A stretch of 64,000 bases of DNA from Sphaerobacter thermophilus DSM 20745 (GCF_000024985.1 NC_013524.1:496001-560000), one strand, 5' to 3'; shown: positions 33,068 through 43,674, counted from the first letter of the stretch. Numbers and translations: made by a program. The notes: generated by a model from the sequence alone, not told the origin.

Positions 33068-35224
33068 CTACTCCGGCCGCTCCGCCGACTCCGAGGCTGC
33101 TCCCTCGGGCCGCGCCTCACCATGACCCTTGGCGCCGTCGGCGCCGTTCGGCGTGATCATCGACCCGGCGACGATCTCGGCGATGTCCAGCACCTTGAAC
33201 GACTCCTCGGCACCGACCCCGTGAATGCCGTCCTCGAACATTGTCATGCAGAAGGGGCAGGCCGCCGCCAGCAGCTCGGCCCCGGTGTCCATCGCCTCCC
33301 GCACGCGCGCCTGGTTGATGCGCGTGCCGCGCGTCTCCTCCATGAAGAGCCGGCCACCGCCCCCGCCGCAGCAGAAGGACGTGTTGCGGTTGCGCCGCAT
33401 CTCGCGCAGCTCCAGCCCGGGCAGCGCGGCCAGGGCCTCGCGCGGGGCGTCGTACTCGCCGTTGTAGCGACCCAGGTAGCAGGGATCGTGGTAGGTGACC
33501 GCGCCGCGGGCCAGCGCCGAGTTCGGGTCGAGCGTGATCCGCCCCTCGGCGATGAGCTGGTTGATGAGCTGGCTGTGGTGGATCACCTCGTAGTTCCCAC
33601 CGATCTGCGGAAACTCGTTCTTGATCGCGTTGAAGCAGTGCGGGCAGGCCGTCACCACCTTCTTGACGTTGTAGGTGTTGAGCGTCTCGACCGCCTGCAT
33701 CGCCATCATCTGGGCCAGGTACTCGTTGCCGATGCGCCGCGCCGGGTCGCCGGTGCAGCTCTCCTCCTTGCCCAGGATGGCGAACTTGATCCCCGCCGCC
33801 TGGAGGATGCGCGCCAGGGCGACCGTCGTCCGCTGGTTGCGCGAGTCGAAGGAGCCGAGGCAGCCGACCCAGAAGAGGATCTCGACCTCCTCACCACGTG
33901 CCGCCACCTCGGCCATCTCCAGCACCGGCTGGTCGAGCCGTTTGGTCCAGGCGGCGCGCTGGTTGGGCGGGAACTGGTACGGGCTGCCGAGCCGCTCCAG
34001 GTTGGTGAAGACCGAAGTGACCTCTTCCGGGAACTCCCCCTGCTCCAGCACCAGGTGGCGGCGCATGCCGACGATGAGCGGCACGTGCTCGATGTAGACC
34101 GGACACTGCGCCATGCAGGCGCCGCAGGTGGTGCAGTCCCACAGCTCCGCCGGCGAGACGACGTCCGGGATCAGCGCCCGATCCGGCCCGGCGCCCCAGC
34201 GGTAGCGCGCGCTGTTCTCCCCCTGGCCCAGCTCGCCGGAGAAGATCCCACCCCGGTCGGCCATGTATCCGGCCAGCTCCAGCACGACGTCGCGCGGGCG
34301 CAGTGGCTTGCCGGTGTTGAAGGTGGGGCAGTACTCCAGGCAGCGGCCGCAGTGCATGCAGGCATCGACGTTGAGCAGTTGCGCCCAGGTGAAGTCCTCC
34401 AGCTTGCCGGCACCGAAGACCTCGGCCTCCTCGATGTTCTCAATCGGATCTAGCGCCCCGACCGGCTTGAGACGGCGGAAGAGGACGTTGGCGAAGCTGG
34501 TGAAGGGGTGGATCATCTTGCTGTAGGCGACATACGACAGGAAGACGAAGTTGGTCAGGAAGTGGATGTACCAGTTCGCCACGTGGACGGCGCGCAGCCA
34601 GCTCTCCGGCAGGGCGCTGAGGGTCAGCGCCATCGGGTAGGAGACGAACGACCAGGGGCCCCAGGGATCCTCGGTGACCGCCATGCGCAGCGCCTGGACG
34701 GCGAACCCCTGGACGCCGAGCACGACGAGGAAGGCGAGGATCACCACGTCGTCGCCGGTCGTCTCCAGCGTCGCCAGGCGTAGCACGTAGCGCCGGTAGA
34801 GCGCGGCCAGCGACCCGAGGATCAGCAGCAGCCCGGCCAGATTCATTACGGCCTTGTAGGCGAGGTAGAAGTCGCCCCGGTAGAAGCTCACCCCGAAGAG
34901 CGGCACGGTGACGTCGGCCTCGATCATGACGATGACGGTGCCGATGAAGAGGGTGACGAAGCCGACGAAGATCGCCAGGTGCATCAGCCCGCCGAAGCGG
35001 TTGCGGCGGCGCACGATCCGGCCGTGGAGGACGGTCATCAGGATCGCATGCCAGAGGCGGCGGCCGAGCTGGTCGAAGCGGTTCTCCGCCTGCCCCTGGC
35101 GCCACATGCGCACCCGCCGCGCCAGCCCGTAGGCCAGGAAGACGAAGGGGATCGCCATCAGCGTGTAGAGGAGGATCGGCCCCAGCGCGGTGATGTTCCA
35201 CAGGATCTCGCGGGTCGGGATCAT
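33068..35224 (-). CDS. etfD: Membrane ETF:quinone oxidoreductase, Fe-S (EtfD / heterodisulfide-reductase-like)
   Basis: Protein of 718 residues that should pass electrons from reduced EtfAB to menaquinone, as proposed for mycobacterial EtfD (Rv0338c/FadF-type). The N-terminal third has about six membrane helices with His residues of a nitrate-reductase-gamma-like cytochrome b domain. Two ferredoxin motifs follow: C289-x2-C292-x2-C295-x3-C299 and C364-x2-C367-x2-C370-x3-C374. The C-terminal half has HdrB/GlpC-type CCG features, including TACPHC, DPCYLGRYN, SFCCGGGGGR and AACPFC. The start overlaps the membrane-protein stop (ATGA at 35221-35224), and etfBA are upstream. This links acyl-CoA dehydrogenases, such as the one at 62823, to the respiratory chain. 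Confidence 0.9.
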   Translation of the reverse strand: MIPTREILWNITALGPILLYTLMAIPFVFLAYGLARRVRMWRQGQAENRFDQLGRRLWHAILMTVLHGRIVRRRNRFGGLMHLAIFVGFVTLFIGTVIVMIEADVTVPLFGVSFYRGDFYLAYKAVMNLAGLLLILGSLAALYRRYVLRLATLETTGDDVVILAFLVVLGVQGFAVQALRMAVTEDPWGPWSFVSYPMALTLSALPESWLRAVHVANWYIHFLTNFVFLSYVAYSKMIHPFTSFANVLFRRLKPVGALDPIENIEEAEVFGAGKLEDFTWAQLLNVDACMHCGRCLEYCPTFNTGKPLRPRDVVLELAGYMADRGGIFSGELGQGENSARYRWGAGPDRALIPDVVSPAELWDCTTCGACMAQCPVYIEHVPLIVGMRRHLVLEQGEFPEEVTSVFTNLERLGSPYQFPPNQRAAWTKRLDQPVLEMAEVAARGEEVEILFWVGCLGSFDSRNQRTTVALARILQAAGIKFAILGKEESCTGDPARRIGNEYLAQMMAMQAVETLNTYNVKKVVTACPHCFNAIKNEFPQIGGNYEVIHHSQLINQLIAEGRITLDPNSALARGAVTYHDPCYLGRYNGEYDAPREALAALPGLELREMRRNRNTSFCCGGGGGRLFMEETRGTRINQARVREAMDTGAELLAAACPFCMTMFEDGIHGVGAEESFKVLDIAEIVAGSMITPNGADGAKGHGEARPEGAASESAERPE

Positions 35225-35679
35225 GCAGCCTCCTCTCCCGCCTCAGCGGGGGAGCCCGGCATGACCGGGCGCGCGGCACGCCGGATCGCACGCACCGCCA
35301 GCACGAAGCACCCGACCGACGCGATGAGCATCAGCAGCGCGATCAGCCCGCCCAGCAGCGCCATGCCGGCACGCCCCTCGCCCATCGCCGCCGGAAGCGC
35401 GACCAGCGCCGAGGCAAACGCCACCACGACCGGCGCCACCGACACCAGCGCGGCGATCATGCCGAGCGCCACGCGCCGATCCCGCAGCCAGCTCAGCCAC
35501 TCCACACGCCGCGGCTGATCCAACCCGGCGAGGATCCCAAGCCCGATCCCGCCCAGGCTGATGAGCCCGGCACCGAAGACGCGCACCTCATGGACCCCAC
35601 CCAGCTCGCTGAGGAGGATCAGCGCGATGCCGAGCAACACCGCGGCAGCCGAGGCGATCCGATAGCGTCCTCTCTGCAT
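35221..35679 (-). CDS. Small four-helix membrane protein in the etf operon
   Basis: Protein of 152 residues with four hydrophobic segments (about residues 10-25, 32-52, 70-95 and 105-128) and a basic then acidic tail. I do not recognise a family. It sits between etfA and etfD, is translationally coupled to etfD by a 4-nt overlap, and is separated from etfA by a double-hairpin repeat. A helper or membrane anchor role for the EtfD complex is inference. Confidence 0.65.
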   Translation of the reverse strand: MQRGRYRIASAAAVLLGIALILLSELGGVHEVRVFGAGLISLGGIGLGILAGLDQPRRVEWLSWLRDRRVALGMIAALVSVAPVVVAFASALVALPAAMGEGRAGMALLGGLIALLMLIASVGCFVLAVRAIRRAARPVMPGSPAEAGEEAA

Positions 35680-35708
35680 GGCGTCGTCCTTCGTCCTGCG
35701 TGGAGGCG

Positions 35709-35809
35709 GCCCTCACCCCCGGTCCCTCTCCCAATCCTGGGAGAGGGGAGTATCTCGTCGTCGTGTTCCCCCTCTCCCAACGTTGGGAGAGGGGTCAGGG
35801 GGTGAGGGC
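35709..35809. repeat. Double-hairpin repeat (GGGAGAGGGG family) inside the etf operon
   Basis: It begins GCCCTCACCCCC and ends GGGGGTGAGGGC, with two internal CCTCTCCCAA...GGGAGAGGGG hairpins around a TATCTCGTCGTCG spacer. It is the closest relative of the 19772-19873 element. It separates etfA from the small membrane-protein gene and may lower downstream expression. Confidence 0.8.
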
Positions 35810-35821
35810 CATGCGTCACCA

Positions 35822-36781
35822 CTACCGCCCCGCCAGCCGCTCGGTCAGCTTGGGCACGATGGTCAGCACATCGCCCACCACCCCGAGATCGGCAATCTCG
35901 AAGATGGCCGCGTCCGGATCCTGGTTGATCGCGATGACGTGCTTGCTCCCCTTCATCCCCGCCAGGTGCTGGATCGCCCCGGAGATACCACAGGCAATGT
36001 AGAGGTTCGGCTTGACCGTCTTGCCCGTCTGCCCAATCTGATAGCTGTAGGGCACCCAACCGGCATCCACCACCGCACGGCTGGCCCCCACGGCCCCGCC
36101 GAGCTGCCGGGCCAGCTCCTCCAGCAAGCGGAAGTTCTCCGCCTTGCCCAGCCCACGGCCGCCGGCCACGATCACTTCGGCCTCTTCCAGGTTCGGCCCC
36201 TCGGCCACCTGCGGCACCGTCTCGACCACTCTCACCCGGCACGACGCCGGGTCCAGCGCCGTCGCCACCGGCCGCACCTCGGCCTGCCCGCCCACCGGCT
36301 CGACCGGGTACGCCTTCGGCCGCACCTGCACCAGGTACGGCGCCGACCCCTCCAGGGTCACGCTCGCTTGATACGCACCGGCGTAGGGGACCGTCGCCGT
36401 CAGCCGCTCGCCCTCGAAGCGCACGCTGGTCGCGTTGGCGATCACCCCGGCCCCCAGCCGCCCGGCCAGACGCGCGAGCACATCGCGCGCGGTGAAGGTG
36501 CTGGGGAAGAGGAGCAGGTCGGGCGCCTCGGCCGCGATCAGCGCCGCCAGCGCTGCCACCTGCGGCTCAACGGCGTACTGCGTGTAGATGGCGTCGTCCC
36601 CATGGTAGACCACGGCCGCGCCATGCGCCCCCAGCGTGGCGATGACCTCCGCGCCGGCCGGTGCCAGCAGCACCGCGGCGGCCTCCCCCAACCCGCGTGC
36701 CGCGGTCAACAACTCGAGCGAGGGGCGCTGCGGGGCGCCATCCGTCAGCTCGGTCCAGACCCAGACCCGTCGTGTGGCCAT
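35822..36781 (-). CDS. etfA: Electron transfer flavoprotein alpha subunit
   Basis: FAD-binding subunit of ETF, 319 residues, cytoplasmic. The C-terminal FAD signature is clear: [20 protein letters not shown] followed by [23 protein letters not shown] (residues about 253-296, key residues P-x-L-Y-I-x-x-G-I-S-G and N-x-D). The N-terminal domain has GDDAIYTQY and [24 protein letters not shown] use ATG 36781 because AGGAGGGC is better spaced from it than from the GTG at 36784. It is 9 nt after etfB. With EtfB it accepts electrons from acyl-CoA dehydrogenases and passes them to EtfD. Confidence 0.93.
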   Translation of the reverse strand: MATRRVWVWTELTDGAPQRPSLELLTAARGLGEAAAVLLAPAGAEVIATLGAHGAAVVYHGDDAIYTQYAVEPQVAALAALIAAEAPDLLLFPSTFTARDVLARLAGRLGAGVIANATSVRFEGERLTATVPYAGAYQASVTLEGSAPYLVQVRPKAYPVEPVGGQAEVRPVATALDPASCRVRVVETVPQVAEGPNLEEAEVIVAGGRGLGKAENFRLLEELARQLGGAVGASRAVVDAGWVPYSYQIGQTGKTVKPNLYIACGISGAIQHLAGMKGSKHVIAINQDPDAAIFEIADLGVVGDVLTIVPKLTERLAGR

Positions 36782-36790
36782 CACGCCCTC

Positions 36791-37576
36791 CTACACCACC
36801 TGAATGCGCTCGAGGAACGCCACGATCGCCTCGACGCTGCTGCCCGCGCCGTCGTCGGTCACCATCTGCCCCTGCTTTTCCTCGCGGACCTCCTCGACCG
36901 CCAGGACACGCTCGGCAGCGCCCGCGGCGCCGACAGTCCCGGCCTCCAGCCCCAAGGCGGCCAGGTCCCGCTCGTCAATCGGCTTGCGCTTGGCGGCCAT
37001 GACGCCCTTGAAGGAGGGGTAGCGCGGCTCGGCGATGCTGGCGGTGACGGTGAGCAGCGCCGGGAGCTGCGCCTGCAGCACCTGCGTGGCGCCCTCGATG
37101 TCGCGATGTACGGTGATCGTCTGACCCTCGACCGCGACCTGCCGGGCGAAGGTGAGCTGGGGTAGATCCAGAAACTCCGCGAGCATGCCGGGCACCATCC
37201 CGGTGTAAGCATCGGTGGCCTCGATGGCGCAGATCACCAAATCCGGCTGCTCGTCCCGGATCACCGCGGCCAGGGCGCGGGCCGTGGCTCGGGCATCCGA
37301 CCCGGCCAGCGCCTCGTCGGTGATGAGGATGGCGCGGTCAGCCCCCATCGCCATGGCGCGCCGCAGCGCATCGGCTGCAGTTGGCGGGCCCATACTGATC
37401 ACCACGACCTCACCGCCGTGCTCCTCCACCAGGCGCAGCGCCGTCTCGACCCCGTACTCATCGGCCGGGTCGAGGATCGACTGATCCGGGTTGCGCACCA
37501 GGCGGTGGGTGGCCGGATCCACCTGCATCGGCAGGTTCGGGTCCGGCACCTGCTTGACCGTCACACAGATCTTCAT
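36791..37576 (-). CDS. etfB: Electron transfer flavoprotein beta subunit
   Basis: ETF beta subunit, 261 residues. The N-terminus MKICVTVKQVPDP, the NPxDEYGVETALRLVE-like segment and the signature IEATDAYTGMVPGMLAEFLDLP are diagnostic. It binds AMP in canonical ETFs. It is the first gene of the etfB-etfA-membrane protein-etfD operon and has a good promoter at 37668-37696. No bifurcating partner such as FixC/FixX is present, so a conventional oxidation role with EtfD is favoured. Confidence 0.93.
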   Translation of the reverse strand: MKICVTVKQVPDPNLPMQVDPATHRLVRNPDQSILDPADEYGVETALRLVEEHGGEVVVISMGPPTAADALRRAMAMGADRAILITDEALAGSDARATARALAAVIRDEQPDLVICAIEATDAYTGMVPGMLAEFLDLPQLTFARQVAVEGQTITVHRDIEGATQVLQAQLPALLTVTASIAEPRYPSFKGVMAAKRKPIDERDLAALGLEAGTVGAAGAAERVLAVEEVREEKQGQMVTDDGAGSSVEAIVAFLERIQVV

Positions 37577-37667
37577 AGCTTTCGGCGGGTCCTTCCATAT
37601 CTACCCGTACCCCCGCACCACGGGCGGTGGCCCAGGAGCTCACCAGCATGCCGCATCCGTGGGGGCC

Positions 37668-38826
<1,159 letters not shown>

Positions 38827-38923
38827 ACCGGAGACCGGCCGGCACCCGCCCGCTCCACCTTCGGAGCGCCGGCATCGCGCCCGAACCGGCACAGAGCACA
38901 CCATACCAGCGCCGAATCACAAC

Positions 38924-38948
38924 AGGCCCCGGCACGATGCCGGGGCCT
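38924..38948. terminator. Stem-loop between convergent gmd and malate synthase genes
   Basis: AGGCCCCGGCA (38924-38934) and TGCCGGGGCCT (38938-38948) form an 11-bp perfect stem with a CGA loop. There is no T-tract, but it lies between two stop codons and can serve both directions. Confidence 0.6.
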
Positions 38949-38988
38949 GCGGGGTGTCATACCAGGTACGGGCGATGACCCATTTCCG

Positions 38989-39033
38989 TGTCATCCTTCG
39001 ACACCGCTGGTCGGGCAGGGCCGAAGGATGACA
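38989..39033. repeat. Short inverted repeat of the TCATCCTTCG family
   Basis: TGTCATCCTTCG (38989-39000) is repeated inverted as CGAAGGATGACA (39022-39033). It shares the TGTCATCCT end with the larger element at 17475-17623. Confidence 0.65.
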
Positions 39034-39062
39034 TAAGTTCAGGCGTCTCTCCGGAGTCGCAA

Positions 39063-40637
39063 TCACTCCAGCAGCGCGTAGGCCGGGACAGTCAGGAAGT
39101 CGGTGAACGACTCGCTCAGGACCAACGAATCCAGGATCTCAGCCGCGTCGGCATAGCGTTGCGTGTCGCGCCCGCCAAGCTTCGCCAGTTCCTCATCCCG
39201 GATACGCTCGTAGCGTTCGGCGGTGAACTGCCCGCCACCGGCAGTGCGGGCACCGTGGTGGAGCCACTGCCAGAGCTGCGCTCGCGAGATCTCGGCCGTG
39301 GCTGCGTCCTCCATCAGGTTGAAGATCGCCGCGGCGCCAACGCCCTGCAGCCAGGAGTTGATGTACTGTAGCGCCACGCTCACATTGTTGCGGATGCCCT
39401 CCTCGGTGATCGTGCCACCCGGCACCTGGAATGCGAGCAGGTCCGCTGCCGTCACCTGCACATCCTCTCGCAGCCGGTCCTTCTGGTGGGGCCGATCGCC
39501 GAGAACCCGGTCGAACTCCGCCTGCGCCACCGGCACCAGGTCGGGGTGGGCCACCCAGGTGCCGTCAAACCCGTCGCCCGCCTCGCGCTCCTTGTCCTCC
39601 CGCACCTTGGCCAGCGCCACCTCGTTCACCTTCGGGTCGCGCCGGCTCGGGATGAACGCCGCCATGCCGCCAATGGCGTGGGCGCCGCGGCGGTGGCAGG
39701 TCCGCACCAGCAACTCGGTGTAGGTACGCATGAACGGCACCGTCATCGTCACCTGCGCCCGATCGGGGAGGATCGCGTCGGGTCGGTCGCGGAACGTCTT
39801 GATCACGCTGAAGATGTAGTCCCACCGCCCCGCGTTCAACCCAGATGCGTGCTCGCGGAGTTCGTAGAGGATCTCGTCCATCTCGAACGCGGCCCAGATC
39901 GTCTCGACCAGCACCGTCGCCCGGATCGTGCCCTGCGGAATAACGAGTGCGTCCTGCGCCGAGCGAAAGACGTCGTTCCAGAGGCGCGCCTCGAGATGAC
40001 CCTGCAGCTTCGGCAGGTAGAAGTACGGCCCGCTCCCTCGCGCGATCAATTCGGCTGCGTTGTGGAAGAAGTAGAGGCCGAAATCGAACAGGCTGGCCGA
40101 CACCGGCTGTCCGTCCACCTCGACATGCCGCTCCACCAGGTGCCAGCCGCGCGGCCGCACCACCAGCGTCGCCGTCTCGTCCCGCAGCTCATAGCGCCGC
40201 CCGTCGGGGTTTTCGAACGAAATCGTGCGCCGCACCGCGTCCCGCAGGTTGCGCTGCCCCTCCACGATGTTGGCCCAGGTCGGCGAGTTTGCGTCCTCGA
40301 AGTCGGCCATGAAGACCTTGGCGCCGGAGTTGAGCGCGTTGATGATCATCTTGCGGTCGACCGGCCCGGTAATCTCCACCCGCCGGTCGTTCAGGTCGGC
40401 CGGCGCAGGGGCGACGGACCACTCCCCCTCGCGCACGTCGCGCGTCTCCGGCAGGAAATCGAGCGTGCCCCCGGCCAGGATCTTCGCCTGTCGCTCCTGC
40501 CGCAGGCGCAGCAACTCCTCCCGCCGCGGGTTGAACTCCCTATGCAGCCGCTCGACAAAGGCCAGTGCCTCCGGCGTGAGGATCTCCGCGTACTCGCTCG
40601 TCATCGGCCCCACGACACGGATCCCGTTCGCCATCAT
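39063..40637 (-). CDS. aceB: Malate synthase (A type)
   Basis: Glyoxylate-cycle enzyme condensing glyoxylate and acetyl-CoA to malate; about 524 residues, as for AceB-type enzymes. The family signature is seen as [20 protein letters not shown]; further landmarks are [20 protein letters not shown], the [37 protein letters not shown] block (residues about 285-321) and [30 protein letters not shown] with the catalytic Asp/Glu region. A GGAGGGAGG ribosome binding site precedes two ATGs at 40637 and 40634; either could be used. No isocitrate lyase gene is in the window. It fits the acyl-CoA oxidation genes nearby, since growth on fatty acids needs the shunt. Confidence 0.92.
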   Translation of the reverse strand: MMANGIRVVGPMTSEYAEILTPEALAFVERLHREFNPRREELLRLRQERQAKILAGGTLDFLPETRDVREGEWSVAPAPADLNDRRVEITGPVDRKMIINALNSGAKVFMADFEDANSPTWANIVEGQRNLRDAVRRTISFENPDGRRYELRDETATLVVRPRGWHLVERHVEVDGQPVSASLFDFGLYFFHNAAELIARGSGPYFYLPKLQGHLEARLWNDVFRSAQDALVIPQGTIRATVLVETIWAAFEMDEILYELREHASGLNAGRWDYIFSVIKTFRDRPDAILPDRAQVTMTVPFMRTYTELLVRTCHRRGAHAIGGMAAFIPSRRDPKVNEVALAKVREDKEREAGDGFDGTWVAHPDLVPVAQAEFDRVLGDRPHQKDRLREDVQVTAADLLAFQVPGGTITEEGIRNNVSVALQYINSWLQGVGAAAIFNLMEDAATAEISRAQLWQWLHHGARTAGGGQFTAERYERIRDEELAKLGGRDTQRYADAAEILDSLVLSESFTDFLTVPAYALLE

Positions 40638-40709
40638 GAGCCTCCCTCCGACGACGCTGAAACGACACCTCACGATGAGCCGAACACCGGGGGCGGCCGC
40701 GCTCCGCGC

Positions 40710-41126
40710 TCAGTCCATCGCGGTGAAGGTAATGTCCTGGGCGCCCTCCCAGACCACCAGCCGGCCGAGCTCCGGAAGCCGCTCCCGTCCCTCGACGATG
40801 GTCAGGAAGTGATTCCCCGCCAGTTGCCCCAGCTTGCTGGCAAAGCAGGTAGGACCGTAGGGTACCAGAATTTCCGTCTCGCTGTAGCCACCGGGGTAGA
40901 AGAGAATCTCGCCCGGAGCCGGATAGCTCGTCGCGTTCTCGAACCCGACGCCGAGCTGGAAGTCCCCGAGCGGCACCCAGGCCGACTCACCGCTCCACCG
41001 GGCCTGGATCAACTTGCTCTGGAACGGCAGCAGTTCTCGGAAGGCCGCGCACGTCTTCGGCGCGGCCTCCTCCTCCCACTGGGCCACAAACTCTAACGAA
41101 CCGACCGTGATCCGGACGCGCCCCAT
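40710..41126 (-). CDS. DUF3830 family protein (cyclophilin-like fold)
   Basis: Small soluble protein of 138 residues matching DUF3830, which is predicted to adopt a cyclophilin-like barrel. Landmarks are GRVRITVGSLEFVAQWEEEAAPKTCAAFRELLPF at the start (key residues A-P-K-T-C-A-A-F), WVPLGDFQLGVGFENATSYPAPGEILFYPGGYSETEILVPYG in the middle (key residues E-N-A-T-S-Y-P-x-P-G-E) and ASKLGQLAGNHFLTI. The start at 41126 is 8 nt after GAGGGG; the frame is open to 41195. Family members often sit near hydantoinase, amidohydrolase or ABC transporter genes, which is the setting here. Enzymatic role unknown. Confidence 0.75.
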   Translation of the reverse strand: MGRVRITVGSLEFVAQWEEEAAPKTCAAFRELLPFQSKLIQARWSGESAWVPLGDFQLGVGFENATSYPAPGEILFYPGGYSETEILVPYGPTCFASKLGQLAGNHFLTIVEGRERLPELGRLVVWEGAQDITFTAMD

Positions 41127-41250
41127 CCTTCCATCCCCTCGCATTAACGGATCGGCGCCCGGTGCGCCAGCTCCCGGCTGCCACACCCCTCGCACGATCC
41201 AGACATCGACCTCTCAGGTCGCACCATCGTAGAGCCATGTCTGCCACGGG

Positions 41251-43581
41251 TCAAACGGTGAGGGAGCGACTGGAGTTCGCTCGGAGGTCATGGCTCCGGG
41301 GCGGGGCCGTGCACTCACGCACGTCCCACAGGTCGCCGCCTAAGCCATCCAGCAGTGGGGAGTCGGCGGACGTAGGCACCACCACCGCGAGCGCCTCGGT
41401 CGCCCGCGTCATCGCGACGTAAGCAGTGCGTCGCCACCGGTCGATGAGTTCCTGCCGCTCCTCAGGAACCTCCACATTCCTAAGCCCTGGCACGGCCCAG
41501 GTCATGCTGGTGACGGCAACGATGGGGAACTCTTGGCCCTTCGCGTTGGACCATGTCATGACTGGTACTTCCGACCGCGCGAAGTTGATCGAATCACCGC
41601 GCCTGACGAAGCGCGCGTCTAGACCAAGTCGGAGAAGCTCATCAGTAACGATCTCTGCTTCCCGATTGGTCGGAACGAGGACCGCGCAATCTTGTCGCTG
41701 AGCTCCAATGGTGTCCATCGCTTCTTCCAGCCACTCCACCAGAGCAGGGTATATGAGCTGAGGACTGCGGACTCGCAGTAGGGCCGGGAGGCGTTCTGTG
41801 CGCTGACGCCGGTGGCTCTCGATAAGGGTGCCGTCCGGTACACCGGCGCCACCGTGCTGGAGGTAGGCTGCCGCAGCGCGGTGGATACCCGGAGTTCCAC
41901 GGTGCCCTCGCCGCAGCGTCCAGCCCTTGACCGATGAGGATAAGGTGGAGAGCACTTGTTGCCAGCGCATTCCACCCCAGTAGATCGACTGACCGGTATC
42001 GCCGACCAGCAGAACCCACTCCGGGGACCGGCACAAACTGAGAACCACCTGGAGACTCAAGGGATTCAGGTCCTGCACCTCGTCCACGAGCACAGCATCA
42101 TACGCCTCGGGGGCCAGCCCCTCGCGCGCTGCCTGGAGTGCCTTCCGCCGTGCCAGTGCCCAGGTAGTTCGGCCTTCTTCAGCGAGCAAGCGATAAAACG
42201 TTTCACGGAGGCGCCAAACTGCCGCACGCTGCACCTGGGTCAGCCCGATCCCCCGGCCTTTTCGATCCGCGGTGAGGAACTTCTCCAATGACTCGATCCC
42301 CTGGTTCTCGATAATCACCTCGATCTCTTGCAAGAGATAGGCATTGCTCAGCTTAGCCAAGGCGCGGGCCTCCCGGCGCAGTTGCGCCGCCTCGGGCGAT
42401 AGGAGTTGGGCGAACGCCTCCTGCCGAGCCCGCTCGAACAGCGTGCCCAACCACTCATCATCGGCGATCTGGAGATCGGGCTCTTGACAGCGAGCGAGTT
42501 TGATGACCAGTGAGTCGACGGTGCTCACTCTGACCCGGCCAGCATCTGGACCAAGCACGATCCGCAACTGATCCTCGGCCACTTTCGCCAGCGAGCGCGT
42601 GTAGGTCACGTAGAGGAGCCTGGGGAAGCGGATGCCACGTGCCCGCGCCGACTCGAGGAATGCCCTCGTCGCATACAGTGCGACCGTCGTCTTGCCGCTA
42701 CCCGGACCACCGCGCACCACGAACGGTCCAGGACCGTTAGCGATCGCCTGGACGATCTCCTGCTGCTGCGGGTCCAGCCGCAAGCGCCATTGGAGCGGTG
42801 CCTGACCACGCTCCCACTCGATGAGGTCAAGTTCGCAGAGATCATCGATGATGTACGCGGGCGCATCGAGCGCAGCGTCCAGGCTCGGTGCGGAGTCATC
42901 GATCTCCTCATCTTCTTCATCTTCCGGCCAGAGTGCATCGATGACTGCTTCGATCACCTCCGGCGGCACCGTTGCGCCCAGCAGTTGTCCTTCCGTTCGA
43001 CACTCGAGCAGGATCGCGCGCTGGTTAGGATCAGTGATCCCGATCCGGTCGAGAAGATCCGGTGTGATCGGGGGGGAGAGAAGGTCATCCGCATCGTCGG
43101 CAAGCGCATCATGGGGGCGTTCCGGCAACGGGGGCATATCGCCGGGATGTTGTTCCGGATGCGAGTCACCAGGCTCGGTACCCGACGTGACGTCGACGGC
43201 GTGGTGGATCGACTCCGCCCACACCGTATCGGAATGCGGCCCGATCACGCTGGCGAGTAGCAACTCCGAGCCATCGATCAGCCGGTAGGGCGCCTCAGCG
43301 TCAACCGGGAGCTCTCCTCGGTACACGTCGCGTCGGTGCCCGACCGTCAGCACCGTGACATCGTACCCTTCCCAGCGGTAGAGAACGCGATACGGATGCA
43401 CTTTCAAGCGATACACGTCTTGATAGCCTTGATAACGAACCTTGGCCCTGCCGTCGGGCCGCGGATCAAGGCGTAGCTCTTCTATCCGTCGCAAGATGCG
43501 CTTCTTGTGATCCGGCGGTAGCTCTGCCAACTCGTAGAGAAACTGGGTTGTCAGCGAGAGAGTAGACGCCACACTCGCCAT
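41251..43581 (-). CDS. RelE/ParE-toxin domain fused to a UvrD-like superfamily 1 helicase
   Basis: Two-domain protein of 776 residues. Residues about 8-90 form a RelE/ParE-like toxin domain ending VYRLKVHPYRVLYRWEGYDV and GHRRDVYR; the basic and Tyr residues used by RelE nucleases (K60, R65, R69, R83-R84, Y87) have plausible counterparts. A polar, acidic linker (about 130-235, with EDEEDEEIDD) leads to an SF1 helicase: Walker A GGPGSGKTT (291-299), TYTRSLAK (Ia), DEVQD (500-504), GDTGQSIY (528-534), SNAKGQEFPIV and YVAMTRAT (721-727). No nuclease domain follows. The upstream GGGAGG suits the ATG. DNA here is visibly less GC-rich with atypical codon use, and no antitoxin gene adjoins. An antiphage or RNA/DNA surveillance role is a guess. 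Confidence 0.85.
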   Translation of the reverse strand: MASVASTLSLTTQFLYELAELPPDHKKRILRRIEELRLDPRPDGRAKVRYQGYQDVYRLKVHPYRVLYRWEGYDVTVLTVGHRRDVYRGELPVDAEAPYRLIDGSELLLASVIGPHSDTVWAESIHHAVDVTSGTEPGDSHPEQHPGDMPPLPERPHDALADDADDLLSPPITPDLLDRIGITDPNQRAILLECRTEGQLLGATVPPEVIEAVIDALWPEDEEDEEIDDSAPSLDAALDAPAYIIDDLCELDLIEWERGQAPLQWRLRLDPQQQEIVQAIANGPGPFVVRGGPGSGKTTVALYATRAFLESARARGIRFPRLLYVTYTRSLAKVAEDQLRIVLGPDAGRVRVSTVDSLVIKLARCQEPDLQIADDEWLGTLFERARQEAFAQLLSPEAAQLRREARALAKLSNAYLLQEIEVIIENQGIESLEKFLTADRKGRGIGLTQVQRAAVWRLRETFYRLLAEEGRTTWALARRKALQAAREGLAPEAYDAVLVDEVQDLNPLSLQVVLSLCRSPEWVLLVGDTGQSIYWGGMRWQQVLSTLSSSVKGWTLRRGHRGTPGIHRAAAAYLQHGGAGVPDGTLIESHRRQRTERLPALLRVRSPQLIYPALVEWLEEAMDTIGAQRQDCAVLVPTNREAEIVTDELLRLGLDARFVRRGDSINFARSEVPVMTWSNAKGQEFPIVAVTSMTWAVPGLRNVEVPEERQELIDRWRRTAYVAMTRATEALAVVVPTSADSPLLDGLGGDLWDVRECTAPPRSHDLRANSSRSLTV

Positions 43582-43624
43582 CGCCCACCTCCCGGGCGAT
43601 CGGTCCGCGCCGAATTGCGAGCGT

Positions 43625-43674
43625 ATTGCTCACTGCGCAATCGAAGTATCCAATCCCCCTGCGCATGATGTCAA
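43625..43674 (-). promoter_or_regulatory. Promoter and palindromic operator of the RelE-UvrD gene
   Basis: Minus-strand TTGACA (43669-43674), 18-nt spacer, GATACT (43645-43650). Just downstream, over the expected start point, is the inverted repeat ATTGC-N7-GCAAT (43625-43641). The palindrome position would suit autorepression by the gene's own toxin domain or by an unknown repressor. Confidence 0.55.
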
